Shown here in pieces: positions 21,483-33,400 of a stretch of DNA of 64,000 nucleotides (position 1 is the stretch's first letter; each line of letters opens with the position of its first letter). The position numbers and the translations under genes are program-made. The notes under the pieces were generated by a model that was not told the DNA's origin, ran no database searches, and was given only the letters and a program-made list of their open reading frames with translations. This stretch comes from Anaspis maculata. Lineage: Eukaryota > Arthropoda > Insecta > Coleoptera > Scraptiidae. The stretch is from assembly GCA_949128115.1 (NCBI GenBank), contig OX421963.1:38733979-38797978 (forward strand), read 5' to 3'.

Positions 21483-24400
21483 TCAGCTGAGACCATTCTC
21501 CTCAAATTTCCTAATAATTTTCTCTAGTTCCTTCATGGTTGACGTCAATTCCTCTACGTCTTGTTCTAACTTGACAACTTTTCGTTTTAATTTCTTATTC
21601 TCTGAAAAATTCTCTATGTTTTTGCTCCCTACTATCGTAGAATTTCCTTCCTCGACGTCCAAATGTCGTCGATTTCTCCCGTTACCAAACCGACTGATAG
21701 TGTTGAATTGTCCGGAATATCGACAGTCGTGGCAACATTCAGTCCAGAGTCTCAAATCAACTTTAGGAATAGTTTCGCAAGAAGTTATTCCACCTTGAAG
21801 CTCGGGTAGTACGAAAGCATTATTTGTGGCTCTAGTAATATTATCTCCGTTATCGCACAAAACCCTGCTCATGGTATATTGTCTAATTTGTGAAAGTTGT
21901 TCTGGTTTAAAAACTGAAGGATGCTCGTAATAAAAGCGGTCTCCATCTCGCAAGCGTCTGAACTGTTCGATTAGAAGGCATCTGAATAAAGGACCAACTC
22001 TTCCGCCTTGAACAGGGTCTTCTAAGATGCCTCCAACGAATACATCTACGTTACCGGGGTGGCCGTAGAGTTCTCTGAGCTTTCGTAAAATTCTTCCGTC
22101 ACTGATATCTTGTCTGAGGTCATCGAAAGTGGAAGCGGGAGCCATTTTGCAAACTTGCCTGAAATCGTTGTAGCCAGGCAAAGCGTGGTCTCTTGAACGA
22201 TGAATATTCATAGCAGCTAAATCCAAGGCCACTGCATGTGCGGTTTCAAACAAATGTTCAGTTAAATCACTATTCAGGTTTTCGTCAGGTTTCTTCACTT
22301 TGGCAGCTATAGTGAAAAGACCTCGTAAAAGAGGGTCTATACCACCTTCATCGACTACCCTCCAAGGTGAAAAGAAAGCCTTGTGGAGTGGCAAATGCCC
22401 TTCCCTAATCGGTTTGAAGTCTGCATCTAAGCGATGGAGGACAGGGTTGATTAAAGTGTGGCCAAACCGCAACGCTGCTGTTGCGAAAACGTTTGAAATA
22501 CTGGGGTTGATAGTCGGGTTGTAGTCTTTGTATTCACCTAAATCCTGCATTCCTTCAGGTCCGAGTATGAAAGGTAACCAATGTTTGTATGTGATATGTT
22601 GCATGGCTGCTCCAACTATCTTCCTAGCTTCATGGTAAGTCATGTCACTGTCCCAATGAGGGTTCAAGCTTTTGAGCTCGCGCGCTAACCTGTTATGTTC
22701 ACGCATCCAAAGCGTATGCATGGCTATCAGCCCTGCTTGTTCGTTAGCTCTAATGTCCCCAGCTACGAAGCAGTTGATCGTACTTTCCGACAAATTTCTT
22801 CTGCAGTCAACGCCTTGGTTTCCTGCATAAGGTAACAGAGGTTTTCGCCCTGGGAAAACAGCACCTTCCCTAAGACGACCACCGTCACTGTTCAAATCTC
22901 TCAAATCTTTGGCCAGCTCTTGTGAAAATCCATAGACTTGAGATGCATCGATGAAGGAAGTGAGTTGGTTAATTTGTTCTCGGTGCTGGATATTATCAAA
23001 GAATACTGAAGTCATTCCAGAACCACAAATCGCTGAAGATCGGATGAAGTCGATACATCTTCTATTCTTAATTCTAGCATCATTTGGAGGGACATCCATT
23101 GGGTAACATGGCGCTGCGTAGTCACAAGACTTTTTACAATCTATACCATCCCAGCTCTCTGAGCTGACAGAAGGTATGGCGTGATCTAAGTCGTGGTCGA
23201 GGAACTGACCCCACTGCATTACCATATGAGTGATTTCGTTATCAGGTGTAATTTTTTTAGTTGAGATCAATGTAGTCGAAACCAACCGCGAACTTGGCTT
23301 GGGGTAACCGTGGTACAACTTGTTTTTATTCCATCCTACTGGAGTGCTAAAACCGTTTTCATAAATGGGTTTTAGCAATCGACGGAAACCTGTCAAGGAG
23401 GCGCCCCACGTTGGGTGCTGTAAGTTGTTACAAGTGCCGTCTATAGAACGGTATTTAGAGTGGAAACACATGTCGGAACAGTTCTTAGACAACCGGTGAG
23501 TCATACATCCAGAAAGCTGAGCGACCAAGTCTAAATGATCTTCTGACAAAATTTCGTGATAATCGAAATTTGATGACGAATTCATGGACATTCCACCTTC
23601 AACGTGCTTTCTTATATTGACAAGAGTGCGTTCGTAAACTTCGGCTGCCCTGGCAAGTTCTCTAGCTGGAGCGTCTGGGAAGCGGATCAGCCTGAAAAGT
23701 TCGCCGCTACTTTTCGGCCCTTTATTATTGAACAGGCTATCAATAGTTTTGTTGATTGCTTTATCCACTTCTTGAGACGCTTCTGCGTAAGCAATCTTCA
23801 CGAACTTATCTCCAATTCCGAAATCCGTTGGATTTTCATTTTTTTTAACAGTGACATAGCCCGAAGCCGTCTGCCTGCCGTAATCATTGATCGCCGTGCA
23901 TTCATATCTTCCTTGGTCTTCGGGTGTTACGCTGTAGATGTACAGGTTTCCGGTCAGAGAGACCTTGGTGCGGCCTGTCCTTTGCATCCCAGCGCCGTCT
24001 TTTGCCCACTGAATTCCCGGAGTCGGGTGTCCTTCAGCTTTGCAAGGCAGTTCGATCGTGCTGCCCGCGCGAACCTCGATGTCGTACGGTTTGTAAACGA
24101 ACTTGGGCGGTTGTCTGGAAAGCGCTCCTCCTATTTTGACTTTTGCACTGACCTCACGGAAACCGAGCGAGTTCCTTGCCTCGCAAATGTACAGAGCCGA
24201 GTCCGATTCTTTCACGTCCTTGATTTCGAGATAACTTCCGTCTTCGGAAACGTACGTGCGTCCTTCAGTTCGCACCTCGAGATCGTCTTTGAACCAAGTA
24301 ATTTCTGGCGGCGGAGATCCGACGGCTATGCATTCCAGTTTGACTGTGCTTCCGATCGCTGTTTCGATGTTTTCTGGGTGGAGGGTAAAAATTGGCGGAG
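21483..24400 (-). CDS. Pxn: peroxidasin exon 7 (Ig3, Ig4, haem peroxidase, coiled coil)
   Basis: A single 2.9-kb exon encodes aa 416-1387. Two Ig domains (cores WFKDD, YICEARN and WAKDG, YECTAIN) precede the peroxidase. Catalytic landmarks are GQFLDHDLDH, IRANEQ, FGHTLINP and HRSRDHALPGYNDF. Cysteine-rich CCHDC, an RNRR furin-type site and a charged heptad-like helix end the protein. The acceptor is TTTTCAG at 24401-24403. The long open frame on the opposite strand (23604-24404) is a shadow of this exon. Confidence 0.96.
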
Positions 24401-27400
24401 CTGAAAATGGTATCATGAGTTGAAAAAGTTATGAGAGAAAAGGAAGAAAAAAATACCATTGATTAAAATATCAGCTTCTGCGCTGACTCTGCCATTGATG
24501 TTGGAGGCTTCACATCGGTATGATCCATGGTCACTGGCTTTGACTGAGAGAATGACAAGGCTGCCGCCGCGGTCAAAGAAGACCCTGGGTGTCTGGGTAA
24601 GCTGGATGCCATTCCGTGACCAACGGATTGACGGTGGAGGACTACCTGTGGCTTTGCAGTCGAGTTTTACCTCAGGAGCACCTTCGCTTGTTGTTACCGT
24701 CGTGGGAGTTATTACGAAAATTGGAGCACCTGGAAATATATGAACAATGTGACGCTTGGACGCTTGATGTTCAGTCCATTCAAGATCCATTCACACCAAG
24801 ATTTCGCCAGACCTCGAACCGTAGCTAAGGGTACCTATAATACCCGGTAAGGAGGGAATTCGCCCACTCGGTCACCCATCCAATTCTGATCCAACTCCGC
24901 GTTGCTGCAGTCGGATTTTATCTTGACTGGAGCGATGTACCAGGTGCTATGTAGTCCCCCTTGTGGGAAGTGGTTATACTGAACCGTGGCGAGATGAAAA
25001 ATACCAAGCATCAGGTACTTGTAGTCAAGTACAATAATTATTACCACCTACCCATGTGAAGATATTATAACTCAAAAGCTTTATTATAAGTAGTTAGATG
25101 TTTGACCTTTTCGGTTCTTCATCCTCATTCTTACCATATCCAAGGGTGCTGACATCACCAGGCCTAATGACCATCCTCGCCGCCCTAGACTTCACTTCGC
25201 CATCCGCATTCTTAGCCATACATTCATAATGACCTACATCGCTGCCCTCGGTGTTCCTGATCATCAACGATCCGTCATCCGTTATCTCATATTTGGTATT
25301 GTTGATATCCAACTCTTCTTCGTTCCTCATCCAGTAGATCGACGGCTTGGGATCTCCAGCGACCTTACAGCTGAACACGGCCGTGCTTCCCCAAGATATT
25401 TCGACGTCCTGAGGTCCCTCCATGATTTCAGGCGGTCCTGAAATGGCCTTTATTTACACCAACTTACATTTTGAGAAAAAATGTCGAAACTAACTACAAT
25501 GAAAATCTTTGGCCTTCATCCCACGCAGGGGTTTCCCGTACATTTCCTTTGGATATTTGCAGTTGGCAGCGGCGTGAACGGAGTTGTCTTCGATCATTTT
25601 AGCCAGCCAAGCAATTCGACAGTCGCACACCAAGGCGTTCTGGTCCAGCCGTAGTCTGGTTAACTCTGGCAGGTTCTTGAACGATCCAGGGCTGATATGG
25701 CTTATGTGGTTGTTGTACAGAAAGCTACAAACGATTTTCAGATTTCATTTTGCTACCAACAAGACAACAATCAAGCAAGGATGTAAGAGGGTTACTTACA
25801 CAAGAGTGACAGAACTGAGAAAAATACCAAACAAAGGATTATGACTACAGAAGAACTTACAGCCTTTCCAAGTGCGGCACGTTCGAAAACGTTCCATCCT
25901 GGAACTCTTCCAGTTCGTTGTTGTGGAGATATCTGTGAACATTTTGCTTTTGAATTCAAACAAACTGTATGAATTGCGTGTACTTACAGATGTTCCAAAC
26001 GCGGAAGTCCTTGGAAAACATCGGATTCAATGTACTTTATTCTATTTTTGTACAGGTAGAGGTGTTTCAGCTGGACTAGACCACTGAAACATCTATTCCT
26101 CAAGCTGTTAATTAAGTTATTGTTGAGTAACAGCGATTTGATGTTTTTGTGGCTTTTAAACGATCCCGGCGGGATTTCCCTTATGTTGTTGAACCGCACA
26201 TCTCTGAAAAGAATGCCGTGCTTTTAGAGTTTCATTAGTAGTAGAGCTATAGCACGATTATAATTCGAATAGAATAGATTGATTTAACGCAAACCAGACT
26301 TGCACCACATGTCTGACTGCGGGTGAAATCATAACATTATGCACTCGTTGGTTCAATATACAAATCCGATATAGCCGAATGAAGTAAACTGATGAGAAAT
26401 TTTTGATGCTTTTGGTTTTACAATGTTGCAGAAAGTAGGTAGGTACATAGGTACCTGACTTATACAAAGTAGGTAGGTATTCAGTTTGTACCCGAAAAAC
26501 TCATTGAAAGTGACCAACAAGATTTTAGTGGCGACTTATGGGCAAGAAGTTCTCAACTTCAATTAATAGATAAAGTGCTTCAGGCAGCAGGCCACAATCA
26601 GATACACAAATTAAATAATTTAATGGTTTCAATTAATATCGGGCGGTTATGTGTACAATTAATCTCAAATTCTATTATTAGACTCTAGTATTTAGACACA
26701 GCTTGACCGTTCCTCTGCTTACCATAGGAAAAACGGTGCTTCTCCAATGTTAAATTGTTACTGGTTACAAAAAGGAAAGTAGGTAGGTACCTTGAGGTCC
26801 AATTGTGAAGACACTTGTCATTTTGTCCGTTTGTTGATCATTTCAATTTTTATTCAAACTAATTCAGTCAATAGAATTAATATTTATTGAGATTGAGATT
26901 CAAAAGTGTTTCACACAATCATTCAGAATCAGTGAATGTGATATTGTGATGTTTAATTTACGCGTTAAATTATTTTTTCTTCCAAGAATACCTATATCCA
27001 AATATGCAAATGTATCCCGCCCCCCTTGACATCCCTCTAGGCCCCCCTAGGGGGGCGCGCCCCCCTGGTTGGAAACTCCCGGTCTACAAGATGCCGTATC
27101 AGCTCGTACCATGGCCAGAAAACGAACTATACAGATGTTCCGAAATTAGACCGCAATATTTGACCAGCTTATTCTACCTACGTCAAAAAATAGAAAGAAA
27201 AGTTCCAATGAACATGGGTCGAATAATGCCCCTTAAGGGTGCTAGAGCCCCTCAAAGAGGAAAACCTGATGATAGCTTTTGCAAATTTCTCCGAAACTTA
27301 CTATGATGAAATGACGAAATTTGGTTTGACCGCTACATTTTAGAAGCATAATGTATTGCTGTAAAAAAAATTCTACATTTCATCAGGGACGTCCAACAAA

Positions 27401-30400
27401 GGGGGGACGGGGGATGAATTAAGCTCCATTTTTTTGTTTATGACTTTTTCTGAATTTCGATGAGAAATCTGGAAAATCAGAGTTTTTAACGGAAAAAAAG
27501 TCCTCCTGTACTATTTCGATTCGACGCACCGCTTTCGAGATAAATCACTTAAAAGAAAACTTTACCTGAAATTGCCCTGAAATTTCCAAATCCCGAGTGC
27601 TGTGTTTTCTTGGACCAATAAGAGTTAGTAATGTTCCAATAAAAGTGGGTTGAGAATGTCCTTAGGGAACCTCTAGAGCTCCTTGGAAGGGTAACTTGCC
27701 GAGATAAAATTAATCGCGCTCTAGGGGCGCTAGGTCCCCTAGGGAGCATTTTCAACCCATTTTTATGGGAAGTTTATCCTGTTTTTGGTTCAAGAAAACA
27801 CAGTTGGTGTTATTGCACTGATTTCTGCACTCGGGATTTGAAAATTATAGGGGAATTTCATAAGAAGTTTTCTTTAAAGTGATTTATCTCGAAAACAGTG
27901 CGTCGAATCGAAATAGTGCAAGAGGACCTTTTTTACATAAGAAGCTCTGATTTTCCAGATTTTCTCATCAAAACTCAGAAAAATCCATGAACAAAAAAAA
28001 TTGGGCTAAATTCATCCCCCGTTCCTCCTTTTCGGACGTTCCTGATGAAATGTGAAAATCTTTTTTCGCAGAATTACCTCAAGCTTATAACATGTTGCAA
28101 TCGAATCAAATTTCGTTGTTTCATCTTGGCAAGTTTCGAAGAAATTTGCAAAAAACCATTACCAGGTTTCCCCCTTTAAGGGGCTCGCTAGCTCCCTTAG
28201 GGGGCATTATTCGACCCATGTTTATTAGAACTTTTCTTCCTATAGTACGGTGGTTAAGCGCCAAAAAAAAGCTCGAACTATGCATTTTGAGCTTAAGCAA
28301 TGCGCTTTTGGCGTTCGATTGGGGGTACCCAAATCTTAATTTCAAGAGTTAGAGACATCGGCGCAGTCGATGCGGAGGGGGACTGGGGGGCCCTTGAAAG
28401 TTGAAGTGCGAGGCTTCCTACCAAATCAACATACCACTACGTAATTCTTACTGGGATGTGATCAAACGACTCTAACCTACACATTGACAACATTTGTTAC
28501 AATGTCCAAACAGTTCTTCACACTGAAAAAAATTAATTCTTATGACAGATCGAGAAAATCAATTTTTCTCAATTCTTTATCCCCACAACAAATAAACTGC
28601 CAAGTTTGGTGTCATTTTGGAGTAAACGGCATCCCCTTATTTAATTCACCGAGACAAAATGTTTGTAAGACCACCGTGCAAAGAATGACATGCCAAGAAG
28701 TGAGCATTTTTCAGCACCTCCTTTAACAGTAGTTTCTTGGCTGTAACCTCGACTGTAACCAATCGATATGATTGATAATTTTGTCATGGATCAATAACTT
28801 GAACTGTTCTGTAACGATAATGCATGAGTATAAAAGTCGACACGAGCGTGGAGGCCTGGAAAAAATCTTTCTCCAGCGGTCGAATTTATTTCACGCCTAC
28901 TAAGCGTCAGTTTGTTGGGCTCAGGCAGGGAGCGTTTGGATAGGTTTGGAGACGAAATTCTCATATCTGCCCGTTCAGCTGGAGAGCATAATTCTGGAAA
29001 TTGATTTGAGAATCATCAAAGATTATTTTGTCAGTCACTAGGTACCCCCATGGGGATTAACTGCAGGGATCATGGCTGACGACGGAGGCACTCAACTTCA
29101 AAAATGTTATTTTCTTTTTTCCGCTACCAACCTTCCAGGTTGTTATCATTTTGTACTTGTAATTTTTGTTATGTTTGGAGAAGGAATAATTTTATGAACA
29201 ACAACTGTGAAAATAACTTCCAGAGTGGCAGAGAATAAGATCTTCGGCGTTGAATGCCCTCCGCCGTGAGCCATCACCTCTGTAGTTAACCCCCATGCGG
29301 GTACTGACTGGCAAAACAAACATTGATGATTTATAATCCAATTTACAGCATAAAGCAACTCAACTTCATAGATAGATATGGGAATTTTGCGTCCAAAGCT
29401 AACCAAACGCTCCCTGCCTGAGCTCAACAAACTGACGCTCAGTAGGCGTGAAATAAATTCGACCGCTGGAGAAACTTTTTTTTTTCAGGCCTCCACGTTC
29501 GTATCGAGTTTCACGCAGATGCATTATCGTTACAAAACAGTTCAAGTTATTGATCCGAGATAAAATTATCAATCATATCGATTGGTAACAGCCAAGAAAC
29601 TACTGTTGAATGAGGTGCTGAAAAATGCTCACTTCTTGGCGTGCCATTCTTTGCTCGGTGGTCTTACAAACATTTTCACTTGGTGAATGGTATCAGAGGA
29701 TGCCGTTTACTCCAAAATGACATCAAACTTGGCAGTTTATTCGTGGTGGGGATGAATAATGAGCAAAACCTGATTTTTTCGATATGTCAAAAGAATTTTT
29801 TTTTTCAGTGTGAAGAACTGTTTGGACATGGTAACAAATGCTGTCAATGTATAGGTTGCAGTCGTTTGATGGCCTCCCAGTAGAAATTACCTGGTGGTAT
29901 GGTGATTTGTTGGGAAGCCTCGCACCTTCAACTTTCAAGAGCCCCCCAGACCCCCTCCGCATCGAGTGCACCGATGTCTCCATTTCTCCAACTCTTGAAA
30001 TTAAGGTTAAGGGACCCCCAATCAAACCCCAAAAGCGCATTGCTTAAGCTCAAAATGCATAGTTAAAACGCTTAACCACCGGACTACTATTTTTTGACGT
30101 AGAATAAGCTGGTCAAATATTGCGGTCTAATTTCGGGACACCTGTATACATGGTGAAAATGTGCCGAAATGGTCAGTTTTGAAGTAATTGAACCGTGCGT
30201 GACTTTTCTAAAAAACACAGACTTTTTCCGACTTCATATTTTTCATCAATAGCAGGAGGACGGTTTGGATCGCGGTTTTCACGGTGTTCCAAGCCAGTTT
30301 CCATAGCATCAACCAAACATTCCACCCGTTTGACCAGACCTTTTCTTATTGAATACGCTGACCAAAACTTTTTTTTTACACAATATATTATGTTGATTAT

Positions 30401-33400
30401 TAAAAAAAAATAATTAAATTTTTTTAAACAATTACAACTTTTCTTCGAACGGACCATGCATTCACTCCGAAAATTTCGACGCGATTTTCACGTGTGTGAG
30501 ACAAGAATGGTCGGAGAGGAAACCAAATGACAACTACATGTTTTCAGATGAGAAACAGTGCTCTTGCTCACCTGAAAGTGCACGTAACCATCAAAGCCAT
30601 GAAAATCAGAACAATAACCGACAGACAAATCAGGTTATAGCGTTGATTACGTGCATTTTCTTTCGGTAACAGGTTGATTCATAATAAGACCAAAAGAACT
30701 GAACCCTGTATCAAGGAACTGGATACGGCAATGAAATTTTTGTTTTACTCGTGGACGTAATTCAGAAGTTATGGAGAAAATTTTTAATCTCGTTTTTAAT
30801 CTTCTCTTCATTTTCCTAAATGCTACCTACTTTTTGAGGTTTGAAAAATAAATGGTAAAAAGAAATATGAAGAAAATGTAAATCAACACTATGAAATAAT
30901 AGCTGGGATAATACTATATTATTCAACGAACATATGAGAGCTGTTACTCGCGCGGGTGTCATTCAGAACACGAGCGCTAGCGAGCTACACGAATGCTCGA
31001 CCCGGTCCTACTGGCGATGGCCAGTAGGACAGTACGCGAGGGAGTTCGAGTTGGCGGGTTGGGCTCGGATTCAGATGGCACTCATTCTTTCTGGATGACT
31101 GGATGACACTGATAGCATAGCAGAGGTTGATTAGCATGTGTAAAATACCAAAAATACTTCAAATCACTGTGTATTTTATTGTGTTAATTTTGGTAGAACT
31201 CGCTAACAAGAAGCCAGAATTGGTTTGCTTTGCGGAAACATAGTCATTGTGCTAACTAAGCAGGTTTTTATGATGCACCTTTTCACATCTCTCCATAATC
31301 CAATGGTTGTGGATAATAGTATATTATTCAACAAGCGGGTAATAATTGCTTCTTACTCATGAGGATGCAGTTTGCCGACACGGGCCTTGGCAAGTGTCGT
31401 AAAGCATCCGAATGAGTAATAGCCATTACCCGCGAGTAGAATACTATGCATTATCCAGTCTTATTGAAAAATGCAGGCATGCATGCGCGTGATAATGCGC
31501 GCAATATTTAATGGGATTGGATAAAACGTTTATTTTTCAGTTTCTTTTTGAAACTCCTTTCGATTTTTTGTATTCATCAGAACATCTTTTTTTCGGATGA
31601 TGTTCTTAAACACACAAGCAGGACACAAGGCTGTTGCGAGGGCTGCTGGATATAAGCATTAAGTAGGCTTTTTCTAGTCAACATTCCAAATATGGCACCT
31701 TCTTTGGGCACACTTCGCATGATTCACCCATTAAATATAATTTGTTTATTTCACTTTTTAATAAACCCACAATTGACTGGAACTACTTGGGTCCATAAAA
31801 TTGACCATCCATTCGCTTGCACTCCATCAAATTAATTTAGGGAACGACGGAACGCCAATTAAAATATTGAAATGTTCAGATAAAATTTATCAATTATTCC
31901 AGCGGGTCTAGAAGTTATCTTTCAGCATTTATTTTAGTGATGTATTGCAGGCCTGTAGAAAAAACTGCTGGCCGGTTTCATTTCATTTAAAAAATTACTA
32001 ATGGCATTCAAGATAACTCTTATATTCTCATATGGCATTCAATTTACATAAAATTTTAATATAATAGCATGTGTGTAACGCGAGGAGGTGTGTTTAGGAC
32101 ACTTCAATTTAAATCTGAATGTACCTTCCACCTTCTAGATTCAATCGAAGGAGCTGCGTCAGACGCCGTGGTCAAATCATAAGCTTGATTGTTTATATTA
32201 TTATAAATAACTTTTCATGCATGCATTTCTGAAAAATGAATGTATCATAAAACCGAAGCGCGAAGTTGAGCTGTAAATACTTACCATGCATTTGTCATGA
32301 TTTGCGGTTGGTGCATAATAAACTGCAGAAGTAATACGAGAATTGGCAAAGATTATGACATTTCAAGAGCAAAAGAATTCTATACGCCACTTAAACAAAT
32401 GGTTGTTAAACGTATTAATAAATTAAACTATCACTAATGCCTAAGCGGGCGGATCAAATTGAATTAGTATGAAGAATACCATAAAAAGCGTTCCTAATTC
32501 GAGTTCGGTCAAAAATGGAATTTTTGAGGACGTGCTGAAAGTTTCACACAAATTGATACAGCACACAAATTATTTAGAATATAATTTATGCACACAAGCG
32601 AACACTTTGCTTGGCATCACATGGCTTTCTTTATACAAAACTCGTGACTGGTAACAAAACAGGATTGTGATTTTTCAATCACACACCAGTATGTATCCTT
32701 TTCTTTTTTTTTTCGAAGAACAACAATTACTGATGCAGTCGTGGCGACTGCACAACTGCAAATTACTGGCTCGGCTATATATTTCATTTTTATCAAGCAA
32801 TCATCAGCTATATGCATATACACAACAGCCCAAAGACCTACGTTTTTTAAGTGCTGCCTGCTGCACTTTCTCTTAAAATAATTTATTGGCCATTCAATCA
32901 GTGTTTATTAATCTTGAAACATGAGTGAAATGAAGCTCCCAGTTCCTTTGGGCTTTAAATTTGGGTTTCACAGACTCGATTCTCGGAGATGTTTAATCCA
33001 GTAACTCTCTGTGCGGTTACGTTTATTGTACGCGAAACTAAAATTACACGGCGGGCCAGATGTATACCGACAGGCTAGCCCGATGGGCACTTCAAATAAG
33101 ATCATTTCCGGTGAAGTTGATAGGCTAAACAATTGGCGCACCTCTTTATTAGAATCCATGGTTGGGGGCATAATAAAAGTGGGATCCGTATACGATGTTG
33201 TCTATTGGAACAAATTATTGGCGTTTGTTTTGTAATTTGTTGTACATGTATACCTACATATCATTTCCGCTTTGACTTTAGAGGTTTGTCTGATCGCTTA
33301 TAAAAAAAAAGAACTTCGATTGCTCATCGGGTATGGAAGATTTGTTGTGAGTAATAAATTAAAATAAATGAAAATTGGCTTACGTACTTAATCAATTTGA

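Noticed and set aside
23604..24404. 266-residue open frame on the plus strand
   Set aside because: It is antisense to peroxidasin exon 7, has no domain, and arises from codon bias in the real gene.
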